Positions 10,401-19,531 are shown, counted from the first letter of the stretch. The stretch is DNA of 64,000 bases from Bordetella petrii (GCA_017745595.1 WMBV01000007.1:113040-177039), one strand, 5' to 3'. The notes: generated from the sequence alone by a model not told the origin. A program made the numbers and translations.

Positions 10401-13400
10401 CGGTGTAGTTCACGGTAACTTTCCCGCCGTTGCCGCCGCCGCCGCCTTTCCCGCCGACGCCGATCGACAGCGAATAAGAGCCGAGATCGGTATCGTCCGA
10501 CGGAGGATCGTCTCCGGGCTCGTCCGGATCGTAGTCGGGATAGGAGGTAGGCCCGGCCGACGCATCCGAGCCGGCCGAGCCACCCAGCCCGCCGCCGCCG
10601 CCGATGGACTGCAGCAAGATGCCGTCGGCGTCATCGCCCGACGTCTTGATGGTGCCCGCGTCGGTCAGCGTCACTGTGTCGCCGGCGCCGCCGGCGCCGC
10701 CATCCTCGCCCACGGACACGCTGACGGACGCGGTGAGACTGGTCGTGGCTTCGCCTCCTCCGCCGCCGGTGGACAGGGGAGCCCCCACATCCACGGTTGC
10801 GCCCTGTGAAGCCCCGCCGCCGCCGCCAATGGACTGCAGCAGCACGCCGCGGGAACCCGAGCCGAAGGTGGTCAGCGCGGTGCCCTGGGCCAGCGTGGCC
10901 TGCGCCTGCCCGCCCGCGCCGCCGGCGCTGCCTTTGGCGCCCACGCCGACATCCACCGTATAGGCCGTGCCCTTGGACAGGCCGCCGCTGCCGCTGCTGC
11001 CTATTCCCGCATTGCCGCCGCCCCCGCCGATGGATTGCCCCATCAGCGCGTTGGAATAGTCGCCGTGCGTCGCGATCTGCGCCTGATCATCGAGCGCCAG
11101 GTCGACCAGCCCGGCATCGCCGCTTACGCCGCCGCCGCCGCCCACCGAGACATCGACATTGACGGCGATGCTGACGTCGGGAACGGTGAAGGTGCGGCTC
11201 ATGGCTTTCGAGTCGCCGCCACTGCCGCCGCCGCCGCCGATGGACTGCGCCAGCACGCCATGCGAGCCCTGGGCATTGGTACGCACCAGGCTGTTGCCCG
11301 ACAAGGTCACGTCCACTTCCTTGCCGCTGCCGCCGTCGCCGCCCGATCCGCCCACCGAGACCGCCGAACCGATCGCGAAAAACGTCTCGCCGTCGCCGAC
11401 GGGCAACGCCACGCTGCGTGCCGTGGCACTGCCGCCGGCGCCGCCGCCGCCCCCGATCGACTGGGCCAGTACGCCGTAAGAGTCCGTCTGGTCCACCTGC
11501 GAGTCAGCCGGATTGGAAGGCGCCTGGCCAGGCAGCAGTCCGGCCGTGTTGATCTGCGTATCGTCCAGCGTGACGGAAACCTGGTCGGCGTTGCCGCCCC
11601 CGCCGCCGCTGCCTCCCACCGCCACGCCCACGCTGACTCCGAGATTGACGCCCGCCGTCTGAGCGGCGCCGCCGCTGCCGCCGCCGCCGCCGATGGACTG
11701 GGCGACGATGCCGGCGGCGGCGGCGCCGTTGGTTTGCAGGCTGGCCTCCGAGGTCTGGACCGTCACCGTGCCGGCGTTCCCGCCGTCGCCGGCCGAACCA
11801 CCGATCGCCAGCGAAATGAGATCGAGCAAGGCCACATTGGTGGCGGACCCGCCAGTGCCGCCGCCGCCGCCGATCGACTGCGCCAACAGGCCCGTGGCGC
11901 CCGCGCCCTGGGTGACCACCGTACCGCTGTTGTTGACGTTCGCGACGACAGTACCGCCGTCGCCGCCATCGCCGCCGCTTCCTCCGATGGCCGGCGTGGG
12001 CAGCGCCGTCGTCAGCGCGAAGGCGTCGCCGCCGTTGCCGCCGCCGCCGCCAATGGATTGCGCAACGACGCCGTAGGCGTAATTGCCCGAAGTATTCTGC
12101 GTGCCGTTCGCGTTCACGGTAACAGCCCCGCCGTCGCCGCCCGACCCGGCCGAGCCGCCGACGGACAGCAGGCCCGCCGCCGAGGCCGCGCTGCCGCCGC
12201 CGCCGCCGATCGACTGGCCCAGCAGGCCGATGGCCGCGTCGCCCTGGGTAACCACCACGCCGGTGTTGGTCAGGGTGACCGTGCCGCCGCCGTTGTCCTG
12301 CGAATCGAATACCGATCCGCCAATCGCAAACAGGCCGGTGGCCGATCCCGCCGCGCCGCCGCCGCCGCCGATCGACTGGCCCGCCATGCCCGTCGACGCG
12401 TAGCCATTGGTGAGAACCGTGCCTGCGTTGTCGACCGACACCGTGCCCCCGCTGCCCCCGGCGCCGCCGTCGCCGCCCAGTGCCAGGATCAGTCCTTCGC
12501 CCACGCCCCCGGTGCCGCCGCTGCCGCCGATCGACTGTGCCAGCAGGCCATAGGCATGCAGGCCATTCGTGCTGATGGTGCCCGAGGTGGAAATCGTCGA
12601 ATTCGTGCCGGACCCGCCATTGCCGCCGTTGCCGCCCGCGCCGGCCAGGCCGTCGGTGAAATCGGTGCCGATTCCGCCGCCCCCGCCGATGGATTGCGTG
12701 ACGATGCCGGCGGCATAGTCCCCCACGGTCTTTACGGATGAATACGTCAGCGTCGTGGCGAACGCCGTCCCCGCGTCCTGGCCGATGCCACCCTGCGCGG
12801 TGCCCGCGCCGCCGAATCCGCCCACGCTCTGCGCCAGCATGCCGTAGGCGTACGACCCCTGGGTGGTCACCGACGAAGCCAGCGCCGGCGGGCTGCCGGC
12901 ATAGTCCAGCGAAACCGACACATTGCCGGCCTTCCCGCCGTTGCCGCCATCGGTGCTGTCGTCGCTGTTGTCGCCGGCGCCGCCGTCGGCCCCGCGCGAA
13001 AACGCGATCACGCCGGCGACGTTGTCGCCGGTGGACTGGACCGATGTGTTATTGAGTTGGATGGTGACCGAACCCGCGTTGCCGCCCTGGCCGCCGCTGC
13101 CGCCATGGGTCGACTGCTCGCCGCCGGCCCCGCCTCTGGAAATACCGAATACCCCAGCGCTGGTTCCGCTGGGGGCTTGCGCGCTGTCGACGACCACCGA
13201 GGTGTGCACCGGGTTGGCGGCGCCTTGCGCGGGCCCCACATTGATCTGCACCGACCCGGCATTGCCGCCGTTGCCGCCCGAGTCGTAGGTGTATTCGCTT
13301 TCTCCGCCCACGCCGCCGATGCTGCGGGCGATGACACCGACCACGCCTTCCGAGGTCGTTTCGCTGGAGGGGTTGTTCCAATAGAGCTGTACATTGCCCA

Positions 13401-14265
13401 GGTTGTTCAGGGTTACGCCGCTCGCGCTGCCGCCTTCGCCGCCGATCGAGCCCGTTTCCTGGCCTTTCGCGAACAGGCCGCCTTCACCGCCCACGCTTTC
13501 GGCCGCCACCCCCCAGGCCCTGACGCCGCCCGTCAGCCGCGCGCCGCTGGCCCCCAGGGCAACGGCGGCATTGTTGTTCAGCGTGACCGTGCCCGCCGTG
13601 CCGCCGTTGCCGCCGTAGTGGTCGATGGCATGGTGATGGGCCGCGCCGCCATTGCCGCCCGCGGTTTCCGCGTACACGCCCAGGATGCCGGCCGAGTAGT
13701 TGCCATTGGCCCCTTGCGACATGGTCACGGCCGCGTTGTTCGTCAGGATCGCCTGGCCGCTATTGCCGCCGGGCCCGCCGTCGTCGTCGTGGTCTGGCGT
13801 ATAGCCCACGCCACCGCGGCTGGCGGCCCGCACGCCGATGCCCATCTCGGTGGCGGCGCCGGTCAACGTAAGAGACACGCTGCCGTTATTGGTCAGGGTC
13901 GTGTCGAAACTCGACTCCCCGTTGAAATCGTCATCGGTGCCGTTCGGCCCCTGGCTGATGATTTCCACGCCGATGGCATCGGAACCGGGGCTCATCTGCA
14001 GGGTCGCGTTATTCGTGACGTCGAGCGGATAGCTGCCATTGCCGTCGATCAGCATCACCGGCGAGGTCAGGGTCTGGCCTTCGCTGTTGCTGCATACCAG
14101 GCTGCCCTGCGTAGTGCAGTTCAGGTTCTGCTGCTGGGCATGGGCAACCGGCAGTGCCGAACACCACGCCACCATCAGCAGTTTGCTCGCGTAATTCAGC
14201 GTCAGCTCGGCAGAGCCGCGAGCCGTGCATGGCATGCCCGCGGCGGGGCGACCAGTTCGTTTCAT
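7423..14265 (-). CDS. Giant glycine-rich autotransporter (type Va secretion)
   Basis: Outer-membrane autotransporter of 2280 residues. The start at 14265 gives an extended, basic signal peptide ending near PVAHAQQ. The passenger, about residues 50-1900, consists of roughly 25 units of 60-90 residues, each ending in a YGVLAQSIGGGGGxGG-type segment. The first few (ESVGGEGG, RSIGGVGG, SRGGAGG) and the last (QSDGN) are degenerate. Between them are Thr/Asn/Val-rich strands expected to form a beta-helix. The final 270 or so residues are an autotransporter barrel (CVWGRIADKTTHLD to KATWRF) ending in Phe, as BAM recognition requires. Adhesion or aggregation is the usual role of such proteins. It is monocistronic; the LysR gene lies 113 bp upstream on the same strand. 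An ATG at 14304 is an alternative start. Confidence 0.93.
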   Translation of the reverse strand: MKRTGRPAAGMPCTARGSAELTLNYASKLLMVAWCSALPVAHAQQQNLNCTTQGSLVCSNSEGQTLTSPVMLIDGNGSYPLDVTNNATLQMSPGSDAIGVEIISQGPNGTDDDFNGESSFDTTLTNNGSVSLTLTGAATEMGIGVRAASRGGVGYTPDHDDDGGPGGNSGQAILTNNAAVTMSQGANGNYSAGILGVYAETAGGNGGAAHHHAIDHYGGNGGTAGTVTLNNNAAVALGASGARLTGGVRAWGVAAESVGGEGGLFAKGQETGSIGGEGGSASGVTLNNLGNVQLYWNNPSSETTSEGVVGVIARSIGGVGGESEYTYDSGGNGGNAGSVQINVGPAQGAANPVHTSVVVDSAQAPSGTSAGVFGISRGGAGGEQSTHGGSGGQGGNAGSVTIQLNNTSVQSTGDNVAGVIAFSRGADGGAGDNSDDSTDGGNGGKAGNVSVSLDYAGSPPALASSVTTQGSYAYGMLAQSVGGFGGAGTAQGGIGQDAGTAFATTLTYSSVKTVGDYAAGIVTQSIGGGGGIGTDFTDGLAGAGGNGGNGGSGTNSTISTSGTISTNGLHAYGLLAQSIGGSGGTGGVGEGLILALGGDGGAGGSGGTVSVDNAGTVLTNGYASTGMAGQSIGGGGGAAGSATGLFAIGGSVFDSQDNGGGTVTLTNTGVVVTQGDAAIGLLGQSIGGGGGSAASAAGLLSVGGSAGSGGDGGAVTVNANGTQNTSGNYAYGVVAQSIGGGGGNGGDAFALTTALPTPAIGGSGGDGGDGGTVVANVNNSGTVVTQGAGATGLLAQSIGGGGGTGGSATNVALLDLISLAIGGSAGDGGNAGTVTVQTSEASLQTNGAAAAGIVAQSIGGGGGSGGAAQTAGVNLGVSVGVAVGGSGGGGGNADQVSVTLDDTQINTAGLLPGQAPSNPADSQVDQTDSYGVLAQSIGGGGGAGGSATARSVALPVGDGETFFAIGSAVSVGGSGGDGGSGKEVDVTLSGNSLVRTNAQGSHGVLAQSIGGGGGSGGDSKAMSRTFTVPDVSIAVNVDVSVGGGGGVSGDAGLVDLALDDQAQIATHGDYSNALMGQSIGGGGGNAGIGSSGSGGLSKGTAYTVDVGVGAKGSAGGAGGQAQATLAQGTALTTFGSGSRGVLLQSIGGGGGASQGATVDVGAPLSTGGGGGEATTSLTASVSVSVGEDGGAGGAGDTVTLTDAGTIKTSGDDADGILLQSIGGGGGLGGSAGSDASAGPTSYPDYDPDEPGDDPPSDDTDLGSYSLSIGVGGKGGGGGNGGKVTVNYTGNTTTQGDLADAMVVQSIGGGGGVGGTSTAKGAKGDAGLSIAVGGQGGDGGDGGEIDLNMSGTANSAGTQAATGQLTTHGNVAYGLLAQSIGGGGGQAADGSADVTYKTIDTPSLLIGVGGKGGAGGKGGTINMNSSGSLIGASTQGTGSHAIVLQSIGGGGGAASAGASNSASLEGDGFVLNLGGGGAGADSGGGTINVDSVVLATTNGHGAYGLVAQSIGGGGGIAYAGQAANVSSATIDSSQQGNSYDASGADINMTLNAVAGSQGGNSTPSSISTTGSAAHGIVLQSIGGGGGIAGDPGFPLKMGWQGGGQANSQTAHADGGDITLDVGSSEIMVNGDNSYGVIMQSIADGGGLGGTSQGSFAGSLYDHSQGGGSKAGSITFTQSGGAIWTYGSNAVGVFAQSDGNTSQASPISLTINGWVQQMNWDPTAIGLWLDGGTTSNSVTVGGLLVANLAVQQTGQGITTATVSGTGAISGSLDLGKPNGDNVGVVNNAGTLLNAKFIKGTVFNNGSVLIGSQASIDTMQVTHDFNQREAGVLHVSTDFSGRRADLLTVDGAARLGGRVQIDAMTLMPDRELAFLQAGSLAPEASVGGASPLFDFNTRYTDRSASVSVGQAHFGALSDTYGVGANLRAVGDHLQDIWDRGSNEALGALYAQLDQAAGGGASRYSSALSDLSPGVSAAPAALATGAAKGFADTLFSCPWFNGASAQTAEGDCVWGRIADKTTHLDAGRGTSATRARSTAYQLGTQRRIAPNWVAGLSAAYENSTIRSDDSRMHTEGDTGYLGAVLKYEAGPWTFSGATYGSFGDYDNKRRIELTGAQAKSDSTVWAIGQQLRASYTYATDKAYIKPYANLDLIYTRMPSYSEHGAGALDLEVDSADKLTALLTPGVEVGGRFDLKNGFIARPFANVGVSVASTDSWDTRAQLAAAPAGSRNFTTTLQTGRVFGHASVGVELASRRGFDVRLQYDGVISDRTRSSAGSVKATWRF

Positions 14266-14378
14266 GTTCAGGTTTCCGGCAGACACACAGCGCGTTATGG
14301 TCATGCCCGCCCGCCCGGCCTGTCTATCGGTTTTGCGCCATCGGCTATCGGAAAAAAGCCAATATTGACCGGGGCGTT

Positions 14379-15254
14379 CTACAAGGTACGAAACTCTCTT
14401 GCCAGCCTGAAAAACTCCATGATGGCGCGCGTATCTTTGCGGTTCTTGCGGCACGCCACGTACTCGGTCAGCTGCAGCTCGGGATCATTAATGCGGACCG
14501 CGACGGTACGGTCGTCATGGCTGGGAAATTCGATCTCGCTCATGAGCGAAATGCCCATGCCCGAGGCGACGGCTTCCCGGATGGCTTCGCGGCTGTTCAT
14601 TTCCATCGTGTCCCTTACCACGACCCCCGCCCGCTCGAGGCTTTTGTTCAGTAGATGCCGGGTCAGTGAAGTGGGCTCGCGCATGATCAGGCGCTCATTC
14701 GCGAAGTCGGCCATATTGATGGCGCGCTTGCGCGCGAACCGATGGGTGCGCGGCACGAACGCAACCAGCGCATAACGCATCAAGGGCTCGGAATAAAGCT
14801 GGGCGTGCGGAGGCTCCAGGGTGGCCACGATAGCCACGTCGGTTTCGTAGTCCAGCAGATTTTGCGCCACGCTTCTGGCATTGCCGCTGTAAAGCGAAAT
14901 CTTGAAATCGGGATGCAGCAGCTTGAACTTCGCGAGCACCGGCAATACGTGCTTGGGGCCGTCGGCGCCGACCTTCAGCCTGCCCGCCTGCAGTTTCTGG
15001 CTGCGATTGAGCAGGCTGTCGATTTCTTCTTCGTGGCGAAAGAGCTCCCGGCATTGAGACAGCAGCGCATCGCCCGTATCCGTGGGCACCACGGTGCGGT
15101 TGCGCCGCTCGAGCAGCCGGATTCCGTAGGTCTCTTCGAGCGCTTTCACATGGCTCGACAGCGTGGACTGGCTGACGTTCAGCACCTGGGCCGCCCGGGT
15201 AAAACTGCGCTCGGACGCCACCACATAAAAGGCGCGCAAATACAGATGGTTCAT
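14379..15254 (-). CDS. LysR-family regulator, divergent from the phosphonate genes
   Basis: Protein of 291 residues with the LysR winged helix at the N-terminus (AFYVVASERSFTRAAQVLN, then SQSTLSSHVKALEETYG) and a two-lobe effector-binding domain. The ATG at 15254 follows AGGGAAAG and aligns with the family start; the 12-residue longer form is not needed. It is transcribed away from the 2-aminoethylphosphonate transporter genes across a 150-bp AT-rich gap, the classical arrangement for a LysR activator of the divergent operon. Control of phosphonate uptake and breakdown is therefore inferred from position. Confidence 0.9.
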   Translation of the reverse strand: MNHLYLRAFYVVASERSFTRAAQVLNVSQSTLSSHVKALEETYGIRLLERRNRTVVPTDTGDALLSQCRELFRHEEEIDSLLNRSQKLQAGRLKVGADGPKHVLPVLAKFKLLHPDFKISLYSGNARSVAQNLLDYETDVAIVATLEPPHAQLYSEPLMRYALVAFVPRTHRFARKRAINMADFANERLIMREPTSLTRHLLNKSLERAGVVVRDTMEMNSREAIREAVASGMGISLMSEIEFPSHDDRTVAVRINDPELQLTEYVACRKNRKDTRAIMEFFRLAREFRTL

Positions 15255-15287
15255 GGGTCTTTCCCTGGGTCTACGTATCGATTTGCT

Positions 15288-15330
15288 CAATATTTTCCAT
15301 CTAGATTATGTATTAGACAAATAGATATTG
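15288..15330. promoter_or_regulatory. Candidate LysR operator between regulator and phosphonate operon
   Basis: The AT-rich intergenic region holds two nested inverted repeats: TCTA-N10-TAGA at 15300-15317, and outer CAATAT at 15288-15293 with ATATTG at 15325-15330. The inner one is close to the T-N11-A layout of LysR sites. No confident -35/-10 pair was assigned. Confidence 0.4.
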
Positions 15331-15404
15331 CTATGCAAACCTTACGCCGTGCCCAGTGGAATCGCGGGCCGCCACGTAAAAAACATCACAAGGGAAGAGA
15401 CACC

Positions 15405-16430
15405 ATGAAAATGCGCTGGCTGAAAAAATGGTTCGTTGCCGCGTCGATGGCAGCCACCGGCACCGCGTTGGCTGCCCCCACGGTGCTGACGGTCTATACG
15501 GCCTTTGAAACCGACGACCTGAGTGCGTACAAGCAGGCCTTCGAAGCGAAGTATCCGGACATCAAGATCAACTGGGTGCGCAATTCAACGGGCATCATCG
15601 CGGCCAAGTTGAAAGCCGAAAAAGACAACCCTCGCGCCGACGTGATCTGGGGCGTCAGCGTGACCGATGTCGAACAACTGAAGAAAGACGGCATCCTCGA
15701 GCCGTACATGCCCGCCGAAGCCGAAAAGATCCCGGCCAAGTTCCGGGATAACGACCAGCCGCCCTCGTGGATCGGCACCAACGGCTATGTGGGCGCCATC
15801 ATCTACAACACGGTCGAGGGCAAGAAAAAGAACATCCCGCAACCGGCGACCTGGGAAGACCTGACCGACCCGGTCTACAAAGACCAGATCGTCATGCCCA
15901 ATCCGGCAGCGTCGGGCACCGGCTTTCTTTGTGTTTCCGGGTGGATCCAGGCCTGGGGTGAAGAAAAGGCCTGGGCCTACATGGACAAACTGAATCAAAA
16001 CGTCAGGCAATACACCCAGTCGGGCAGTGCGCCCGCCGTGCAAGCCGGACGGGGCGAGACGGTGGTCGGCATCGCTTTCGATTTGCGCGGCGCCCGTCTG
16101 CTGCAAGACGGCGCGCCCATCAGCATCACCCTGCCGAAAGAAGCGCTGGGGTGGGATTTGAACGCGGTCGCGGTCATCAAGGGCTCGCCGCAACTCGATG
16201 CGGCCAAGAAACTGGCCGACTGGGCGACCTCGACCGAGGCCATGAAGGTCTACGGAAAAACCCGCGTGGTGATCGCCATGCCCGAGTACGGGGCAAAGCT
16301 GGAAGGCCTGCCCGCCGACGAGACCGACCGCCTGCTGGACCAGGACTTCGAATGGGCGGCAAGCAATCGCGAACGCATCATCCGCGAATTCGAAAAGCGC
16401 TACGGCGCCAAGGCCCAAGCCAAGAGCTGA
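15405..16430 (+). CDS. 2-aminoethylphosphonate ABC transporter substrate-binding protein (putative)
   Basis: Periplasmic binding protein of 341 residues with a clear signal peptide (MKMRWLKKWFVAASMAATG, cleaved near ALA-AP). The mature N-terminus, LTVYTAFETDDLSAYKQAFE, is the iron/phosphonate-type solute-binding fold, and as I recall it resembles the putative 2-aminoethylphosphonate (PhnS2-like) binding proteins. The start follows AGGGAAGAG. It heads a six-gene run (binding protein, permease, FAD oxidase, ATPase, phnA, phnY) with gaps of 18-86 bp, so one operon. Assignment to aminoethylphosphonate rests on the family and on the two phosphonate enzymes downstream; an iron(III) binding protein is the main alternative. 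Confidence 0.88.
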   Translation: MKMRWLKKWFVAASMAATGTALAAPTVLTVYTAFETDDLSAYKQAFEAKYPDIKINWVRNSTGIIAAKLKAEKDNPRADVIWGVSVTDVEQLKKDGILEPYMPAEAEKIPAKFRDNDQPPSWIGTNGYVGAIIYNTVEGKKKNIPQPATWEDLTDPVYKDQIVMPNPAASGTGFLCVSGWIQAWGEEKAWAYMDKLNQNVRQYTQSGSAPAVQAGRGETVVGIAFDLRGARLLQDGAPISITLPKEALGWDLNAVAVIKGSPQLDAAKKLADWATSTEAMKVYGKTRVVIAMPEYGAKLEGLPADETDRLLDQDFEWAASNRERIIREFEKRYGAKAQAKS

Positions 16431-16516
16431 CCCCCTCGCTGTCTTCCGCGCGAAGCCCGGCCTGCACCCGATGCACGGCCGGCGGCTCTCTGCGCTTACC
16501 TCAACAGGAGTAATCC

Positions 16517-18202
16517 GTGGCCACGCTGGCGAGTCACTTGACACCTCCACTCAGGCGCGTCGGCGGCGCGCCGGTCCTGCTCACTGCGCTGGCCATTTTC
16601 TTGATGCTTTTCTCGATGCTGCCCCTGGTGGCGATCTTCTGGAAGAGCCTGCAGTCCGCCGATGGCGCCTTTGTCGGCCTGAAGAACTACCGCGACTATT
16701 TCGCGGACGGCGGCGCCTATCACATCATCGCCAATACCCTGACTATCGCGGTCGTCAGTTCCGCGATCACGATAGTCCTGGCTTATCTGTTCGCGCTGTG
16801 CCTGACGCAGACCTGTGTGCGCTTCAAGCCGTTTTTCAGGGGCGCGGCATTGTTGCCGCTGCTGACGCCGACCTTGCTGTCGGCCATGGCCCTGACCCAG
16901 CTGTTCGGCACGCAGGGATACCTGAATGACTTGATGATGGGGCAGTCCATCTACGGCCCGATAGGCATCATCATCAGCATGGTCATTTCCCGTTTCCCTC
17001 ATGTCTTCTTGCTTATCAGCACCGCCATTGCCTTGTCGGACAGCAGGCTGTACGAGGCGGCCCGGTCTTTGAAGGCCGGGCCTGTCAAGACCTTCCTGAC
17101 CATCACGCTGCCTTCCACGAAGTACGGGCTGCTGAGCTCGGGCATCGTCTGCTTCACGCTGTGCATTACCGATTTCGCCATTCCCAAGGTCATCGGCGGC
17201 CAGTACGCGATGCTGGCCACCGAGATCTACAAGCAGGTGGCCGGGCAGATGAATTTCCAGATGGGCGCGGTTGTCAGCATGGTCATGTTCGCGCCGACGC
17301 TCCTCGCCTTCTTTATCGACCGCCATGCCAGGAAGCGGCAGCAGGCCTCGCTGACCGCGAAATCGGTGCCCTATGTGCCCAGGCCGGGCCCGTGGCGCGA
17401 CCGCCTGGCGCTGGCTTATTGCGCATTGGTCACCGCGATCATGGTGGCCATGATCGCCATTCCGGCCTATGCATCGTTCATCAAGTTCTGGCCCTACAAC
17501 CTGAGCCTGACCTTGCGCAACTACGATTTCGGGCAATTCGACGGCGCGGGATGGCAGAGCTACTTCAACTCGCTGAAGCTGGCGCTGCTGGTGGCCACGG
17601 TGGGAACGGTGCTGACGTTCGGGGGCGCGTGGCTGGTGGAAAAATCCACGGCGCCGCGCTGGCTGCGCGATACCTATCAGTCGATGACCTTGCTGCCGTT
17701 GGCGGTGCCCGGCCTGGTGCTGGGACTGGCGACCCTGCTCTATCTGAATGAACCCAGCAATCCGCTGGGGGTTCTGTATGGAACCATGACCATCCTGGTC
17801 ATTACGACGATCATCCACTACTACACCGTCAGCCACTTCACGGCCATGACTTCCCTGCGCCAGCTGGACCCCGAGTTCGAGCTGATATCGGACAGCATGA
17901 AAGCCCCGCGGCTGAAAGTGCTGCTGGGCGTTACCTTGCCGCTATGCGTGCCGGCGCTGCTGGATATCTGGATATACCTGTTCCTGAGCGCCATGAACAC
18001 GGTGTCGGCTGCCGTATTCCTGTACAGCACGGACACCATCGTCGCCTCGATAGCCGTGGTGAACATGGACGATGCGGGCGCCTACGCGCCCGCGGCGGCC
18101 ATGGCGACCACCATGGTAGCCACCTGCATCGTCTTCCGGATTTTGCATGTTGCGGCAAGTTCCGCCATTGCCCGGAAAACACAGAAGTGGCGCGCGGCAT
18201 GA
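16517..18202 (+). CDS. Fused two-domain ABC permease for phosphonate uptake
   Basis: Inner-membrane permease of 561 residues containing two complete BPD_transp_1 units in one chain. EAA-type coupling loops occur in each half: EAARSLKAGPVKTFLTITLP near residue 180 and DSMKAPRLKVLLGVTLP near residue 460. About twelve membrane segments are apparent. The start is GTG at 16517, placed 7 bp after an AGGAG site. The single chain replaces the usual permease dimer, as in FbpB/PhnU2-type systems, and pairs with the ATPase encoded two genes downstream. Confidence 0.9.
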   Translation: MATLASHLTPPLRRVGGAPVLLTALAIFLMLFSMLPLVAIFWKSLQSADGAFVGLKNYRDYFADGGAYHIIANTLTIAVVSSAITIVLAYLFALCLTQTCVRFKPFFRGAALLPLLTPTLLSAMALTQLFGTQGYLNDLMMGQSIYGPIGIIISMVISRFPHVFLLISTAIALSDSRLYEAARSLKAGPVKTFLTITLPSTKYGLLSSGIVCFTLCITDFAIPKVIGGQYAMLATEIYKQVAGQMNFQMGAVVSMVMFAPTLLAFFIDRHARKRQQASLTAKSVPYVPRPGPWRDRLALAYCALVTAIMVAMIAIPAYASFIKFWPYNLSLTLRNYDFGQFDGAGWQSYFNSLKLALLVATVGTVLTFGGAWLVEKSTAPRWLRDTYQSMTLLPLAVPGLVLGLATLLYLNEPSNPLGVLYGTMTILVITTIIHYYTVSHFTAMTSLRQLDPEFELISDSMKAPRLKVLLGVTLPLCVPALLDIWIYLFLSAMNTVSAAVFLYSTDTIVASIAVVNMDDAGAYAPAAAMATTMVATCIVFRILHVAASSAIARKTQKWRAA

Positions 18203-18256
18203 AATACCGATACGGCAGTTCCGGCCTATGCGGCCGGCCACTCTTTTGGAGCCTAC

Positions 18257-19513
18257 ATGAGCAATCCCGTTGACCGGGCAGAAGTCGTCGTTGTCGGCGG
18301 GGGCCTGCTCGGCACGTCGGCCGCCTACCATTTGACGCGGGCCGGCATTACCGACGTTCTGCTTCTGGAACGAAACGAGCTGGCCACGGGCGCGTCCTCG
18401 CGTTCGGCGGGCTTTCTCAACCACACCCGCTCCGACATCAGCACGATCAAGATGATCGGCCGCACCCGCCAGGCCATGGCTGAATTGACCGAAATACTGG
18501 ACGAAGACATCGGCTTTCACCAGCGCGGCTGCGTGCGCGCCGCCTTCAACGAAGACCGCGTGAATGAAATGCGCGCTCTCGAAGACGTCATGCGCCGGGC
18601 CGGCCTGCGGGTGCACGAAATCGATTCGCGCGAAGCCGCCGAGCGAGTCCCCTGGCTGACGCTGGACGCCGCGCACCGCATCGTCTTCGTGCCGGAAGAC
18701 GGTTTCGCCGACGGCGCCTTGCTTGCCTCGGCCTATGCGCGCGCCGCCCGCCTGGCCGGCGCGAAAATCCGCCGTGGCATCGAGGCGATCAGGCTGGCGC
18801 ACGAAGATGGCGAAATCACGGGCGTGGTGACTTCAGCGGGCTATATCCACGCGCGCTGGGTGGTTTGCGCGGCGGGCGCATGGGAAATGGCGCTGGCCAG
18901 CACCGCCGGCTTCGGCTTCCCCGGCGTTGCCACCCGCAGCCATTATTGGATTACGGCGCCCGACGGCACGAGTTCCCGGGAACAGCCCAACGTGTACCTG
19001 CCCGACTTCCGCGCCTATATGCGGCCCGAAGTGGGCGGACTGCTGGTCGGTCTGCAAGAGCCCATGTCCAGAACCTATGACCCCATGACGCTCGACACGG
19101 ATATGGGCAATATGAACCTGGAAGACGAAAGCGCCGACACGGACTTGCTGATCGAGCATGCCATGGCGCTCAAGGCCGTGGCTCCCCAGGTTGAACAGTG
19201 GGGCTTCGCGCATCACATGACCGGGTTGTCCGTGTATACCCCCGACGGGAAGTTCGTGGTGGGCCGGCCGGCCGGAACAGAGGGGCTGATTGTCGCGGGC
19301 GGCTGTTGCGGATCGGGCCTGGCGGGCTCGGGCGGCTACGGAGAAATCATCGCCAGCATCGTTAGCGGCCAGCCCACCGACATCGACGCAAGCGTGTACG
19401 ACCCCAACCGGTTCGGCACCGTTAACCCCGCCACCCAGGAATTTCGCCGCCTCTGCGCAGAGGCTCGTGCCAGCAAAAGCCGCGGAAACCTGCCGACAGG
19501 AAAAACGCACTAA
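18257..19513 (+). CDS. FAD-dependent amine oxidoreductase (DAO family) within the phosphonate operon
   Basis: Soluble flavoenzyme of 418 residues. The N-terminal dinucleotide-binding motif VVVGGGLLGTSAAYHL lies at residues 10-25, followed by ELATGASSRSAGFLNHT, where DAO-family enzymes bind FAD; the C-terminal GGCCGSGLAGSGGYG segment also contacts FAD. The family oxidises C-N bonds of small amines and amino acids (glycine oxidase, sarcosine oxidase). It sits between the permease and ATPase genes, upstream of phosphonoacetaldehyde dehydrogenase, and no PhnW transaminase is present. I infer that it converts 2-aminoethylphosphonate or its N-methyl derivative to phosphonoacetaldehyde, as reported for some FAD enzymes of phosphonate loci. 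Substrate not shown by sequence. Confidence 0.87.
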   Translation: MSNPVDRAEVVVVGGGLLGTSAAYHLTRAGITDVLLLERNELATGASSRSAGFLNHTRSDISTIKMIGRTRQAMAELTEILDEDIGFHQRGCVRAAFNEDRVNEMRALEDVMRRAGLRVHEIDSREAAERVPWLTLDAAHRIVFVPEDGFADGALLASAYARAARLAGAKIRRGIEAIRLAHEDGEITGVVTSAGYIHARWVVCAAGAWEMALASTAGFGFPGVATRSHYWITAPDGTSSREQPNVYLPDFRAYMRPEVGGLLVGLQEPMSRTYDPMTLDTDMGNMNLEDESADTDLLIEHAMALKAVAPQVEQWGFAHHMTGLSVYTPDGKFVVGRPAGTEGLIVAGGCCGSGLAGSGGYGEIIASIVSGQPTDIDASVYDPNRFGTVNPATQEFRRLCAEARASKSRGNLPTGKTH

Positions 19514-19531
19514 CCGTTATGGAGCCATGCC

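Noticed and set aside
7423..14265. CRISPR-like regular repeats in the autotransporter gene
   Set aside because: The repeats are in frame, code for QSIGGGGG segments, and have spacings of about 200-270 bp that vary; there are no cas genes.
8473..14775. Long plus-strand open frames opposite the autotransporter (615, 568 and 572 residues)
   Set aside because: They are Ala/Asp/Gly/Arg-rich mirror images of the glycine-repeat codons, match no family and lack start signals; GC-rich repeats suppress stop codons on the opposite strand.
16517..18202. Two separate permease genes accidentally read as one
   Set aside because: A single open frame with both EAA loops and no internal start signal; fused permeases of this length are normal for the family.
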